DNA of 64,000 bases from Ligustrum vulgare (taxonomy: Eukaryota > Streptophyta > Magnoliopsida > Lamiales > Oleaceae): positions 15,499,352 to 15,563,351 of the forward strand of contig OY743171.1 in assembly GCA_963555705.1 (NCBI GenBank), in the 5' to 3' direction. Made by a program: the position numbers and the translations under genes. The stretch's first letter is position 1; each line of letters starts with the position of its first letter. The notes beneath the pieces are model-generated. The model was not told the origin of the DNA. It saw only the letters and a list, made by a program, of their open reading frames with translations, and did not search any database. Positions 45,509 to 55,930 of this stretch are shown here, in pieces.

Positions 45509-48286
45509 TTATTGAGGGGGGGCATCTTTTGAAGAGCCCATGCCGGATGCATCCAGAGGATCCGCAGGAGCATCTTGAGTCTCGGGGTATAAGGCTTCGA
45601 TCGAGGACAGGTCCAAAGTCAGAAAGGCTTCCTTCACGTCCCCCAAAGCCATCCTGGCCCCTAAGTTCCCAAAAACCCGCTGCATAGCCTCATACTCTGG
45701 GGTCTCTTCAAAAGTATCTTTGAAGTTTTGGACAGCCTCCGACACTCTGGTATTTAAAGAATTTTCCACTCGTGTCATGACAGTCTGGTCCAGGACCTCA
45801 GTGATCCTCGTTTGCATATGCTTCTCCAAAGAGACAAGGTCCTCCTCTGCCTTCCTCCTAGCTTCCACCTCTCTCTCCAATTTTTCGCTGGCTGCTACCA
45901 CCTCGGCCTCTAGCTTAGAGTTGGTTGCGTTAGCTGCGGACAAAGCTTCAGAGGTGATTGACTGCGCTCGATTGGAATCATCTAGCCTTTTGTACAGAGC
46001 CGCCAGGTCTGATTCAGAGGACCGGAGATCATGCTTCAGTTTATCATTGTCCTCCTGGAGGCGCTTCAAATTAGCCCTCTCTTCTGAAGAAGATTTACGG
46101 GCTATGGACAGCTGGGCCTTGAGGTCATTGATCTCCTTGAGCATATTATCCGCATGGCGGAGAGCAGTCTCAACATCCCTCTTGTCCCGTTGAGCTACCT
46201 CCACGGAGGACTCTACCTCGTCAATGAGGGTCATATCTCTAGCGTTCATAGCCTTGGAAACAAGTAGCTTCCGAGACGGAGTGGAACTGGAGGAGAAGGC
46301 AGCCCAACCCTCTGTCCAAAACTGCTAAGTAATTAGGGCCGCCCTGGCTGGAGGGGAACTGGGGGAATCGAACAACGAAGGGCTGAAGGCGACATCTCTG
46401 GGGAGGATGCTAGTTTTGATATGATTGAGCTCTTCTGCTCCCTCAGGTGTCACTTCATAATTCAAGCCCGGAATGGACACGGATGGGTCGTCCTCCAAGT
46501 CTTCAGTTATTGCTGGCGGAGGTGCGGATGTGGACTCCTTGCCTTTACCCCTTCTGAGCCTCTTCAAGGGGGCAGGCTCCTCCTCCAGTGCCTGCTCAGA
46601 TATGACCTCAGATAAGATAGGTGGCATTGAGGCGTCCCTAGTCTCTCTGCCCCTCTTGGATCCACCTCTATCCGACCTCTTCCCCTTCCCTTTGGCCATA
46701 CCTCTCTCCGGGTCTACCTCCCCCTCAATGTTGGGCTGTTGAGGACCCACTGGCAGCAGAGTGGGCGGTGGCAGTAGAGCTGGAAGGGGGCCCTGAAGTT
46801 GGGAAGTAGACTTCTCAGATACTTCCTTCGCTACCCCAACTTGAAGGTTGGCCAGAACCGCTTTCTGCCTTCTTTCAATCTCGCTGCCGTGGCGCAGGGC
46901 AAGAGGGATCTTCTTAGCCATAAGACCCTTTAAAGAGATCTTTGGAAATTCCTTGGAACCTAAAAAAAATGATGATGAGGCTACGAGCATAAAAAGTGTA
47001 AGATAAAGCAGTAATAGGGAAACGAACGTACTCATGGCTCGCATAAGACCGTGTTTAACAAACAGTTTGTTTTGCTGAAGGACCCCTTGGAAACTACCCT
47101 TGTATGCAAACAAACGCCTCACGGCCTCTAGGTCTGCGTCGGGGAGAAGGCGAGAAAAAGTGTCCCCTGCCATAGACCAATAATATGTTAGGAAGCAGTC
47201 AAGAAAAGTGAATATAAATGAAAGAGCAAAAGACGAGTGACACTTAAAGACTCTAAAACAGGTACAAGACTCACTAGGTAGGGAAAGAGTTCGGGGAACT
47301 GTAATTTCTGGACTGGGATCCATGGGGGAGCTCTGCCACTCCCCGGAAACCCAGAACCACTGGTTCCTCCAGTTCTTTATTGAGGTCGGGTGACCGGTGA
47401 TAACTGGAGGATATGACCCCCTGGGAGACAGGTAATACCAGTCCTTGAAGTCCGACCTCACATCTCTCTCCCTTCTAACTAATTTCTTCAAAGTGTAGAG
47501 GGTATGAATGATGTGCAGTGAGATGGGGTGGTCTGGATTAACCTCTTGCCACACCAGCCAAGTTCTCACGGACTGGGTCCAGAAGTTGGGGGCCAGCTGG
47601 TAGGGGCACAGGTTATAACTCCTGAGCAACGCCCTGAAGAAGGGGTGCAGAGGCAGCCTCATCCCGCAAGAAAGAGCGTCGTAGCATATGGCTGCTTGAC
47701 CTTGAGGAGGGCTGCAAGGCCGGCAAGAAGATGTAGGGTGAACCAATTGAACCCCTTCTGGAATTCTGAATTTTTCCGAAGCCCCATCCAAGTCAACCCT
47801 TCGAATTTCAGTAGCAACCTCGCTGCTCTCCCATGACTCCGGGTGTGGATCGGGATCAACGTGATAGCCCGAGACCTTGTTAACCTGGTCAACCCAATCC
47901 TCTACTTGGGTGACCTCCTCTGCGGACAAACTCAATTCTTCCCTATGTGCCCTAAATGGGGCCCTAACGATTAAGCCAAGGTCCTGGTGACCAGAAGAAG
48001 ATCCTGCCACCTCTTCTCTCCTCAGATCCCTGTCCCGTTTGCTCCGAAGCTCTGTCAAACATGCCTCCTCCTCGGATGACAGATGAGCCATGTAAGTCTG
48101 ATGTTTATCTTCTTCGCTGTCAGAATCACTCAAATAGATTATGCCACTGTTTTTCCTATTTCTCCTCTTAATCTGCTCTCTAAAGAAGCGGGAACTAAAA
48201 ACCGATAAAGAGATGGGGCAGAAACCTCTGACGGGAACCGCCATTGCTAGCATTTCCTCTGAACCCGTTCCCCCAACTCTTTCCAT
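45509..48286 (-). CDS. Antisense gene of element 2 (intron-containing, one in-frame amber stop)
   Basis: Extra gene opposite to gag-pol, between pol and the 3' LTR. The conserved start MERVGGTGSEEML is at 48286; the frame stays open 25 codons upstream, but that part is not conserved as protein in element 1. N-terminus: YLSDSDSEEDK acidic patch. Central block: MRLPLHPFFRALLRSYNL, YQLAPNFW, WLVWQEVNPDHPISLH and NWRNQWFWVSGEWQ, resembling the Transposase_28-type domain. Then a proline/basic region with RGKGKE and SKRGRE, and a C-terminal coiled coil of about 150 residues rich in E, K, L and A. Introns 47274-47167 (GTGAGT...AG, 108 nt) and 47031-46960 (GTACGT...AG, 72 nt) match those of element 1 and stay in frame if retained. 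A TAG at 46325-46327 splits the frame where element 1 has GAT (Asp). Function unknown; nuclear or DNA-related action is only a guess from the basic stretches. Confidence 0.8.
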
Positions 48287-48361
48287 TTTTTCTTTTTTTG
48301 GTTTTAAAGGTGGGTCAGACTCAACAAAGGAAAAAACAAGGTGCAAAAATGAAATTTTCAA

Positions 48362-49092
48362 ACCCGTAATGAGAAACTAAAAATGAAAAAGTCTCGCATA
48401 TATAGAGACCAAGAAGTTTACCTTCAAATGACGAACGCTTGAAACGGTGCACTGGAAATGAAGAACCCTTGAAGAGAAGTTTCGAAACTCGCAGTAGAGA
48501 AGAAAACGGTGCAAACTTTCGCCAGAGAGTTGCTGCAAAGATTCTTAGAAAATGGCAAAGGGGAGATAACCAAATGAGGGAGGATTTATAGAGATCCCAA
48601 TGATCTGGATTCCTCGATTTTTGTGAGCTGTATGATTAATGTGGTTAACCCATGTTTCTTGGAAAATGGGCTAATCAAAGCGCCAGCCGTCAAAAGGGAG
48701 GCACAAAACCCTTCAGCTGCCAAAGTGTCTCCCACGCGCGGTGACGTGTCCTCCTCCATACTCATCATTGTTCTTAGAAACAGACACCAGTAGCCCCTTT
48801 GTATTAAAATCGCCACTAAAGAAACGCGCTCGTAAGATCCTGTTCCTACTTAAGAGGGAAAATCCGAGGCAACAGGTCGGCTATAATATGGACCTGAACC
48901 TCACATAAGGAATGCCATTATTGCCCCTCTTAAAAGTTGCTGCGCTACGCAGTGGCTCCTAGTTAAAGGATGGAGAAGCGACTGCGGGATGTTGGGTGTA
49001 GCAGGCAACGGAACTAAGTCAAAAGTTACTGCTGCGAAATTATGTCAAATCCTACACGAACATAAATGATCCCTTCGGACTTGAGGGACTAG
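48362..49092. other. Promoter-side spacer of the antisense gene, element 2
   Basis: Upstream (to the right) of the antisense start. It should hold that gene's promoter and leader, and ends with the purine-rich gagggactag before the 3' LTR. A ggaggatttatagagatccc (tttata on the minus strand reads tataaa) near 48580-48592 may be a TATA box for the antisense gene. Confidence 0.45.
48583..48590 (-). promoter_or_regulatory. Possible TATA box of the antisense gene
   Basis: Minus-strand tctataaatcc about 300 bp upstream of the conserved start at 48286. In element 1 a ccctataaagcc lies at about 15720, some 350 bp before its start at 16076, so position and motif are conserved. Confidence 0.5.
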
Positions 49093-49766
49093 TGTTGAAA
49101 CCGGGCCCAAAGGAGGCACAGTGATCCACCAGTAGGGGCCCAATAGAGGCCCAATAGACCTTGACCCACAGCTAAGGCCTCACGTTGGGACAATTGTCGA
49201 GGTGGTACGTCAAGGAAACCTCTCTAGCCGACCTGGTTAAACGCATGGCCGATGTGCTTTATGCTCAGCCGGGGCACTTTATGGCGTTGATCAGAAGAGA
49301 GACGGAGTCAGTGATGAGATGTTGCCTTTACTAAGATGTGACAGACGCCCATCCCCTACAAAACGTAGCAATGATTACAGTCAAAAAGCAAGGTTGTCAC
49401 ATCCAAGAGTTAGGGTGAAGACAAGTGTAAAGTACGCCACGTGTCATGATCCGATGCAACAGTTCCTCTATAAATGGAGCACGATTGTCTCCAAAAAGGG
49501 GGTTAGCATTTTTTCTCACCCTTAACAATATATATATATATATCTCTCTCTCCCTTTTCTCTCTTCTACACATTTTATATCTCCCTCACCCAACATATAT
49601 TTACCTAAAAGTGAGTACTGACTTAGGCATCGGAGTGCAAACGGAAGTCACCTCGGCCCCCTTTTGCAAACTGATTGTTTGTCACAGTGCGCAGGAGATC
49701 CACGTGTTCAAGAGGGAGGAGCTGAGACGTGTTGGTCCAAGGTCCAGCTAGATTTTGTGGTCAACA
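49093..49766 (+). repeat. 3' LTR of element 2
   Basis: Partner of 38557-39232; TATAAAT at 49469-49475. Its (ta)n run before tctctctctc is a few units longer than in the 5' LTR. Confidence 0.92.
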
Positions 49767-50311
49767 TTTTAATGCTACAATTCTTGCATTTTTTTCTTCC
49801 TATAACTTCATGTAGATTTAACATTTTTGCTTCAAAAATTATTTTTTTAATAAACAAACGATGTCACGCCTCAAAGTCCAACCCGATGATCACACAAATA
49901 ATGAATAAGTAAAGCAAACTTTGTGATACCACTACTGATAACACATTTTAAATTTTTGATTTAATCCGAGCTTTTTTATTATATGTACCCGTTAATTATA
50001 TATTAAATCTCATGTTAATAATATTTAAATATTAATAGTTGTTGAATAAATTATTTTCTTAAATTTTATATTATCAATTATAATATAAATACAAAAACTT
50101 TCGAAATTTATTCGGAAAAAAAAAAATCAGAATTTTCAGATCAGAATATTTTCGGAATACTTCGAAAAGATTTCAATCGAAATTTCGGAAGTTTTGGAAT
50201 TTTGAAACTCGTTCTAATTCCAATCCGATTTTTTCGAAAAATTTCAGAATTCGAAAGTTTCGGATTTCGGATTAATTGGAATCGAATTTTCCAATCCAAC
50301 TTGGTGCCCTA

Positions 50312-50319
50312 GTACGAAC
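50312..50319. repeat. 8-bp target-site duplication GTACGAAC (right)
   Basis: Exact partner of 38188-38195. Confidence 0.85.
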
Positions 50320-51727
50320 AATAGTCATATGGATCCCTCTTCATAATTGTAACAACTGCTAGCATGTGTAGACATGGTAATTGCTCAATCTAAAACATCC
50401 TACATATGCATGTACGTTGCTCTATATCAACAACGAAGGACGAGTTTTCACCACAAATTGAAAATTATTGTCGGACTTATGAAAATTTATATTTCATCAA
50501 TATTTGGATTTCCTAATATTTGAACATAAGGTCACAAATTGAATGCTTACCCACAATTTTTGCATAACCAAGCTTGTATAGTTTGTCTCAAAGCTTACAT
50601 TAAAGATACAATAAGATAGTTCTTGGCTTCCTTTGGCACCACATTCTAGTTCTTGACTTCCTTTGTCACTGCATTCACTTATTCAACTATATTAGGCATC
50701 ATAGTGAAATATCTATTTGCAGTCATGTGATATCGTGACCACCTTTCATTACCAACTTCATTCTACAAAGAAAACAATGTAAAGCCTGTCAATCTAGCTA
50801 ATTTGTGACCTCACATTGGATACAAGAATTGAATGCCTGAATTAATTTCTCATGTACTCCCCAATATCTTCATTAATTGATTCCAATTGAAGCATGTGGT
50901 ATTTATGCTCTAATAACGTGTACGCACGAATGGCCAAATTGAATGATTAGGTTGTGTTGTGACCCGATTTACCAGAGTTGTTGGAAAGTACGATCAAATA
51001 GTTCTTCGATGAACTACGAGTTGGGGCAGAGTCTACTAATATTTAGTTGTATCTGAACCAATTCTATATGTCCATTCTTTTCTAGTATATTTTACTACTA
51101 CTTTTTCTCATGAAAAGATCTTCAAGGATTTTCCTTCATTACCAGCTCTAGTGTTCTTTACTTATTTTAAGTATTGTTTGCTTTCGACGCGATTAATTAA
51201 TTATTACTTATCTAAATTTAATTATTTGATAATTAAAATTTACTTAAAGAAGTACACATACTCACTCCCTCTAGGTGTTAATTGAATCAACATTGTATAT
51301 TTCACCAACCAAAATAAAGGATTCATGGTATCATGGTGTATTTATAGATGATTCTTAGGTTCTCCAAAGACAAATTATCAAGTACATTGATTTTAAAAAA
51401 ATAACATAACTTGCTTCCATGTAGAGTATCCGTTATTATATTTCAAATGTCTTGACCTAAACGTTATACATTGCTTGGAAGTACCTAACAAGGCCCACAA
51501 CTATGATATCCCTACACTGGTCACTAATATCCCTAAAGAAGGTCAAGTAAATGAAGATCTTAATCAATAAGCATAGTAGTATAAATTCCAGAAAGAGGAA
51601 ATTTTTAGTTACACTTGCTTGGAATCACTTTAAAAGACAAAAGACTAAAAGGGCATTGGAAGACTACATGCAATTATTGCAAGTATATTTGTGTCTAGAT
51701 TGCGTTGCTAGACCTCTACACTAGAAA
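50320..51727. other. Intergenic DNA, right host flank of hAT element
   Basis: AT-rich, no recognised gene or repeat. A tandem phrase tagttcttg(g/a)cttcctttg occurs twice near 50615-50665. Confidence 0.5.
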
Positions 51728-51732
51728 GCTAT

Positions 51733-52470
51733 TGATACAAATCGAGACGCACAGAATTAAACACCGGAATGTTCCAAACCTAGGTTGTTACGGACAAAGA
51801 AATCTTGACCCGACAATCACGACACGGAATCGACGATGCGGATTGAAGAACCAAAACTTGCAAAACACCACAAGGATTTATCCAAATTTCTTGATAAGTT
51901 TCTGGCTTTGAACGCCACAAATATTCTCGGGAATATTTGATAAGTCCGGGATGAACGCCACAAAAAATCACTCTTTGATAAGTTCGAAAGAAAATATAGT
52001 AATCCACCTATAACTTTTATTGAATCCTCAATAAACTGTTTTAATCAAATCAAATCTAATTGTTACAATGAATGAAATTGATATAAATAAGCAAAACAAA
52101 CCCGGGTCGCGAATGGGCTCAAAATAGAGTCATAATTAAACTAAAATAACTAAAACGTAAAAGGAAATAAAATAATCAAAATTCTGCAAAATCTTATCCC
52201 GTTGAGCAGTTACGGCCGTGAAGAGACACTTACGATCGTAAGTGTATTTTTGTTTAAAGATTACGGTCGTGACACTTAGACTTACGACCGTAAATCAGAA
52301 AAATCTTGGAATCTTGTGTTTTAGCCCAAGAGTGGATTGCGGTCGTGACATATGGCCCTTACGGCTGTAAATAGACTTCTGATCCTGAAAATTTGATCTT
52401 TTGACTCGGCTTGATCCGTTCTTCTTCCCGGCCCGACTTCTCCGTTGAGCTCCTATCCCAAATCACATCA
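51733..52470 (-). mobile_element. Solo LTR (738 bp) with perfect 5-bp duplication
   Basis: Plus-strand ends tgatacaaatcg...aatcacatca, so the minus strand reads TGATGTGATT...TTGTATCA with TG/CA termini. Flanked by GCTAT at 51728-51732 and 52471-52475, a perfect duplication. The minus strand carries gaacttatcaaag ... gtggcgttca in its right-hand part, an R-U5-like motif shared with LTR fragments at 36730-37200 and 55430-55640. No internal region. Confidence 0.85.
52200..52375. repeat. Cluster of palindromic TTACGGTCGT/ACGACCGTAA motifs
   Basis: Inside the solo LTR: a 20-bp perfect palindrome acacttacgatcgtaagtgt at 52226-52245, plus ttacggccgtga, ttacggtcgtgaca, cttacgaccgtaaat, tgcggtcgtgaca and ttacggctgtaaat. 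Six related motifs in alternating orientation within about 170 bp. Confidence 0.8.
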
Positions 52471-52475
52471 GCTAT

Positions 52476-53056
52476 AAAGGAAAAAATGAAAATTGTTTAA
52501 CGACTCATCTATCAAGAGCCCTTATGCTTGCTTAAGAGTCTTTCTTCCTGTTCATTCAAGATGTTAGAAAGGTACTCTCAATCGGTGATTAGAAATCGAA
52601 GAACGGGAGGCTTTATAAGGAGGATGGCAATTAATTGTCTTAAAATTCAACAGGTTTAAGCTTTTGATGGAAGCGCTATGAAAATCTGTAATAAAATACG
52701 AGCCAAGAATATTTTATGCATGGCTAATGAAAGCAGTATAGGCTTCATCAATTTCCTCATCATTTTCCTACAATAAGATGCAACGAATGGTGTGAGCATC
52801 ATAATATTAAGATTTTGTATTATAGCGTCCTTGATTTCATGAAATGCTTTCTTTGTATAACAACCTATTCAAAATCATTTATATTCCTTAGATGAAGCTT
52901 GTAGACTCATTAAGCTCTTCGATTTGACTCGTCCTTTCTATGCATTCTAGCTAGCAAGCACAGCAAAGCAGCATGAGTGCTTCGCGCTAGTGGAGCTAGT
53001 CGCCAAAAGCAAACTTTTAGGCCGGAATGGGGCCAAATGAGAGCCCCTGCACAGGC
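52476..53056. other. Intergenic DNA
   Basis: AT-rich to 52920, then a GC-richer stretch (52925-53056) leading to the CACTA-type terminus. No coding signal. Confidence 0.45.
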
Positions 53057-53290
53057 CACTAGTACAGACACACTCATTCGTGTCGGTTGTAGAAGACAAA
53101 AGGCGCTGGTTGTAGGCGGCACGTATGGTGGCAACACAAAAAGCAATGACTTTACGTGTCTATTGTAAAGGCATCGGTTGAAATGTTAAATACATTGGAC
53201 GTTAGTTGTTGTTGAACAACTGATGCATAATGTTTAATTTAAAGGCGTCGGATTCAACCCGCAACTGACGCCTTTTTAATTTTTTTAATT
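53057..53290. mobile_element. CACTA-type transposon terminus
   Basis: Begins CACTAGTACAGACACAC and is followed by subterminal gtcggttg, gcatcggttg and an inverted pair ggcgtcgg ... aactgacgcc (about 53233-53276). A CACTA start and clustered cgtcggtt subterminal motifs are typical of plant CACTA (En/Spm-like) elements. The opposite TAGTG end was not found, so the right boundary is open. The adjacent minus-strand Ulp1-like gene would be its cargo. Confidence 0.55.
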
Positions 53291-53483
53291 TCTCCAATAC
53301 CTATAAATATCACTACATTCTTCACATAGACATCACCAAATCTATTATCACTCAACATATATATAATCAACGAATGTGTAACAAAATTAAATAAATCAAC
53401 AAATTGAATTCCAGATTAGTTTCATATTTACAATATTAGTAATTAGTTACAAATTTGTACATTTGAATATAAAAAATCAAAAT

Positions 53484-55215
53484 TTACATACACTCTTGAA
53501 CGAAGTATTTGGCCCATAAATTCCGAATCTCGTCGATTTCCTCCGTTGAGTAGTATTCTTGAAATTCCTTAAAACAATTAGAAAGAATTATTAATTATTT
53601 GTTAATAAAATATAAATCCATAATTAAACAATTCTTAGCATTCAATAACTTATACCTTATCTAAAGAAGTAAGTTGAGAATAGGTTGTGACTATCTCATA
53701 CATGTTTCTCGTAACATAATAGTCACACTCTTCTCCTCTAGGTTGCTAAGGACATTGAGATTTGCACATTGAAAACTAATATTAGTAATCTAACTAAATA
53801 TAATATGAAACTAATTCAGAAATTTGTAGTAACTTTTAAAATTTTAGTTTTAATACCAAAATTGTTTTCCAAGTTACATTGCCATTTGCCCTCTTACCTC
53901 CTAATGCCCAAACGTTCGAAAGACCCTAAAGTTTCAATGAGTATGAAGAAGTTATAAAAATAATAATAAAATTCAAAATTCCTATAGAAATTTTGGCAGT
54001 CTCTCCTATAAATGAACTTATCCAACCTGTAGAGAGACCCTATTATTGAAAATTATCCCAACTTGTCAATAATCATAACACAAATATATCAATTTCACAT
54101 CAACCTCTTCACATTATTACATGAAACTAGACTAACTTATCCACCATACACTAAACAAAAAAGAATGAACAATGCAATCATTACTTACATATTCAATGAC
54201 AAGTTGATTTCTATGTTATGCTTACATGACTGTGCTGAATCTATGAAGTACATCGTATTGGCTACACAACAAATCGCAAGCAACATCCAGTGATTCTTAC
54301 GTATTATGAATGTGTAAATACACCTTTAAATATCAAATTATTCTAATTAAGTAAAAGAAAATAAACAAATAAATAAATAATAATGGTCTTACTCCTGAAA
54401 GTACGACGCTAAACTGAATTGCTTAGATCTCAGTGTCTTCATGATTTTAGCCATGTAACTCACAACACTATCTACATTTGTTCTTACTCTAATTGACGCA
54501 ATCTGTGATAGACATATAAATCCAATTGACTCAACACCGATTTGCTCACACAACTCAGAGAGGAACCTAAAAATAATTAAACCAATGAATAAAAATAAAA
54601 TGAAAATTTAAATGGAAATTATAAATTTGTGTTAATCGGTCTTATATTGTGAATACTTGCAAGATAGATATACTCAACCATCTCATTATAAGCAAGTCGG
54701 TGATATCGTCAACTGTAACATAAATACATTCATCGTTCGTATGATGAAACATAGTTGCGTCTAGAGGCAATTGGATGTAGACAGCAACAACAACAAACAA
54801 TGTAAGGACTAGAGAGTGTAACAACTTTTAATCATCACCCAGACGTTGTAACGTTGTATCATCAACAAGCGAGGATCTTCGGGTAGATGACATATCAAAA
54901 CTTTGGGGCTTTTTACATATTTCAAATTTTTTTGCCTATTTTTCCAATTCTTCCTGCAATTACAAAATTTTTATCATCATAACACGTCTAATATAAATTT
55001 AAAAGAAATTAATATTGAAAAAAGCTTTTATATAACTAAAAATTATTACCTCTCCTAAAATCACCAAATTTTTAGGCCATTGACAGAAGCTTCCAATAGC
55101 TTCCCCCCACCATGGTGTAGTATGGAGATGACACTGGAAAAAGGGATACTTCTGCACATTGTATAATATCATCATCAACCGACTCTTTAACATGGTCAAT
55201 TAAGAGTTATTGATG
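53484..55215 (-). pseudogene. Ulp1-like C48 cysteine peptidase gene of a plant transposon, multi-exon
   Basis: SUMO-protease-like gene of the kind carried by plant CACTA and Mutator-like elements. Separate minus-strand segments keep the catalytic set: His-Trp in NHWMLLAICC (CAC at 54290-54292), Asp in YFIDSAQ (GAT at 54239-54241), Gln (53743-53745) and Cys in EECDYYVTRNMYEIV (TGT at 53725-53727). The last exon ends TEEIDEIRNLWAKYFVQECM with TAA at 53484-53486. N-terminal pieces with TVDDITDLLIMRWLS and LSELCEQIGVESIGF lie at 54400-54830. Segments are separated by AT-rich gaps with GT/AG-like borders (e.g. donor after LDK at about 53655). A TAG at 53746-53748 immediately before the catalytic Gln shows it is inactive. 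Confidence 0.8.
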
Positions 55216-55429
55216 GTGAATCACAGTCTCAGGTCCGGATGGAAAAATCATTCCTCTAGCTACTATTTGATGCTCACCATTACAACTTACGGCGAGAATA
55301 CAATGGATCGGCTTCTATTGTTCAACGTGATTGAAAATCAATGTTAGCCCTTACAGTTGAAATATAATCAATAGTATTCAATGTTAGACTTTGATTACTA
55401 TTGAATTGAATTGAGTGTTTTACTCTTAA
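55216..55429. other. Intergenic DNA 5' of the peptidase pseudogene
   Basis: A ~60-bp stretch repeats partly (caatgttag ... gaaatataatcaatagtattcaatgttagac). No coding signal. Confidence 0.4.
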
Positions 55430-55640
55430 ATGTGAGGGTTCCCTTTTTCATTGTTCTTAGTTGAAATTTCAAGAACTTATCAAAGTTTTAATATTTGTGG
55501 CGTTCAAAATAGAACTTATTAAAGAATAAGGCAAACTTTGTGGCGTTCAAAAATCTTGGTTTTCGTTTTCACATTGTAACGGGTTTATGATTTCCATATC
55601 TTAGGTTTAGGTCAAGAACCTCTCGTCTATTATCTTCTGA
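55430..55640 (+). mobile_element. LTR fragment (R-U5-like)
   Basis: Contains gaacttatcaaag, tttgtggcgttcaaa, aacttattaaag and gtggcgttcaaaaatcttggtttt, the tail motif seen in the solo LTR 51733-52470 (opposite strand) and at 36880-37130. Boundaries not determined. Confidence 0.5.
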
Positions 55641-55930
55641 ATTTAGTTATTTCCAACGTTTTCAGTTTTCAATTCTGTGAGTTCGCCTTTTGAATATGCG
55701 GGTCTTGTTCACCCAACTTCGTCATTCAATATGAGTTTTGACTTTCACCCATCTTCATTAGTTTTGGGCTTTCTTTTATCACTCTTTGTTCTTTTGAGCC
55801 ACTGAACTTATGCTTGAAGCCTTGTCCCATGTAACTTGATCTTTTCTTTGAATTTTTATCTTGGATCACATCAAATCCCTATGAATACAAAAAAATACAT
55901 AATCAGATTTTATCCTTTCTCTCACTTAAT
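55641..55930. other. Intergenic DNA, possible further LTR sequence
   Basis: No coding signal. It ends near 55873 with ggatcacatca, similar to the plus-strand right end of the solo LTR (aatcacatca), but only about nine bases match. Confidence 0.35.

Larger units (their letters stand above)
38557..49766 (+). mobile_element. Tat-type Ty3/Gypsy LTR retrotransposon, element 2 (RT-deleted, with antisense gene)
   Basis: LTRs 38557-39232 (676 bp) and 49093-49766 (674 bp) start TGTTGA and end TCAACA. Order: 5' LTR, primer-site-like cggcgtcgtctgtggga (39237), leader tandem array, gag, protease, truncated RT, RNase H, integrase, spacer, a large antisense gene, a gagggactag tract and the 3' LTR. The gag knuckle CAYHRYYGHATEDC, the integrase sequence and the extra antisense gene between pol and the 3' LTR fit the Tat lineage of plant Ty3/Gypsy. 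It is inserted in the hAT-type element 38196-50311. Flanks ataat and tttta do not match, so no target duplication is visible. Over the first ~124 aligned LTR bases I count four substitutions, all transitions, plus one 1-base gap. Confidence 0.92.
38196..50311. mobile_element. hAT-type non-autonomous element split by Tat element 2
   Basis: The left end TAGGGgtgtttttcg (38196) and right end ...ttggtgcCCTA (50311) give short TAGGG/CCCTA inverted termini, with the perfect 8-bp duplication GTACGAAC outside. Both subterminal regions are full of the same motif family, gaaatttcggaa / ttccaaaattttcgg, on opposite strands. Without the nested retrotransposon the element is about 0.9 kb (38196-38556 plus 49767-50311). 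It has no transposase. The second hAT-type element in the window, at 7883-8307, has related termini but a different interior. Confidence 0.8.

Noticed and set aside
55860..55873. A second solo LTR ending at 55873 (ggatcacatca)
   Set aside because: Only about nine terminal bases match the LTR 51733-52470; no start, no duplication, and neighbouring LTR-like motifs run in the opposite orientation.
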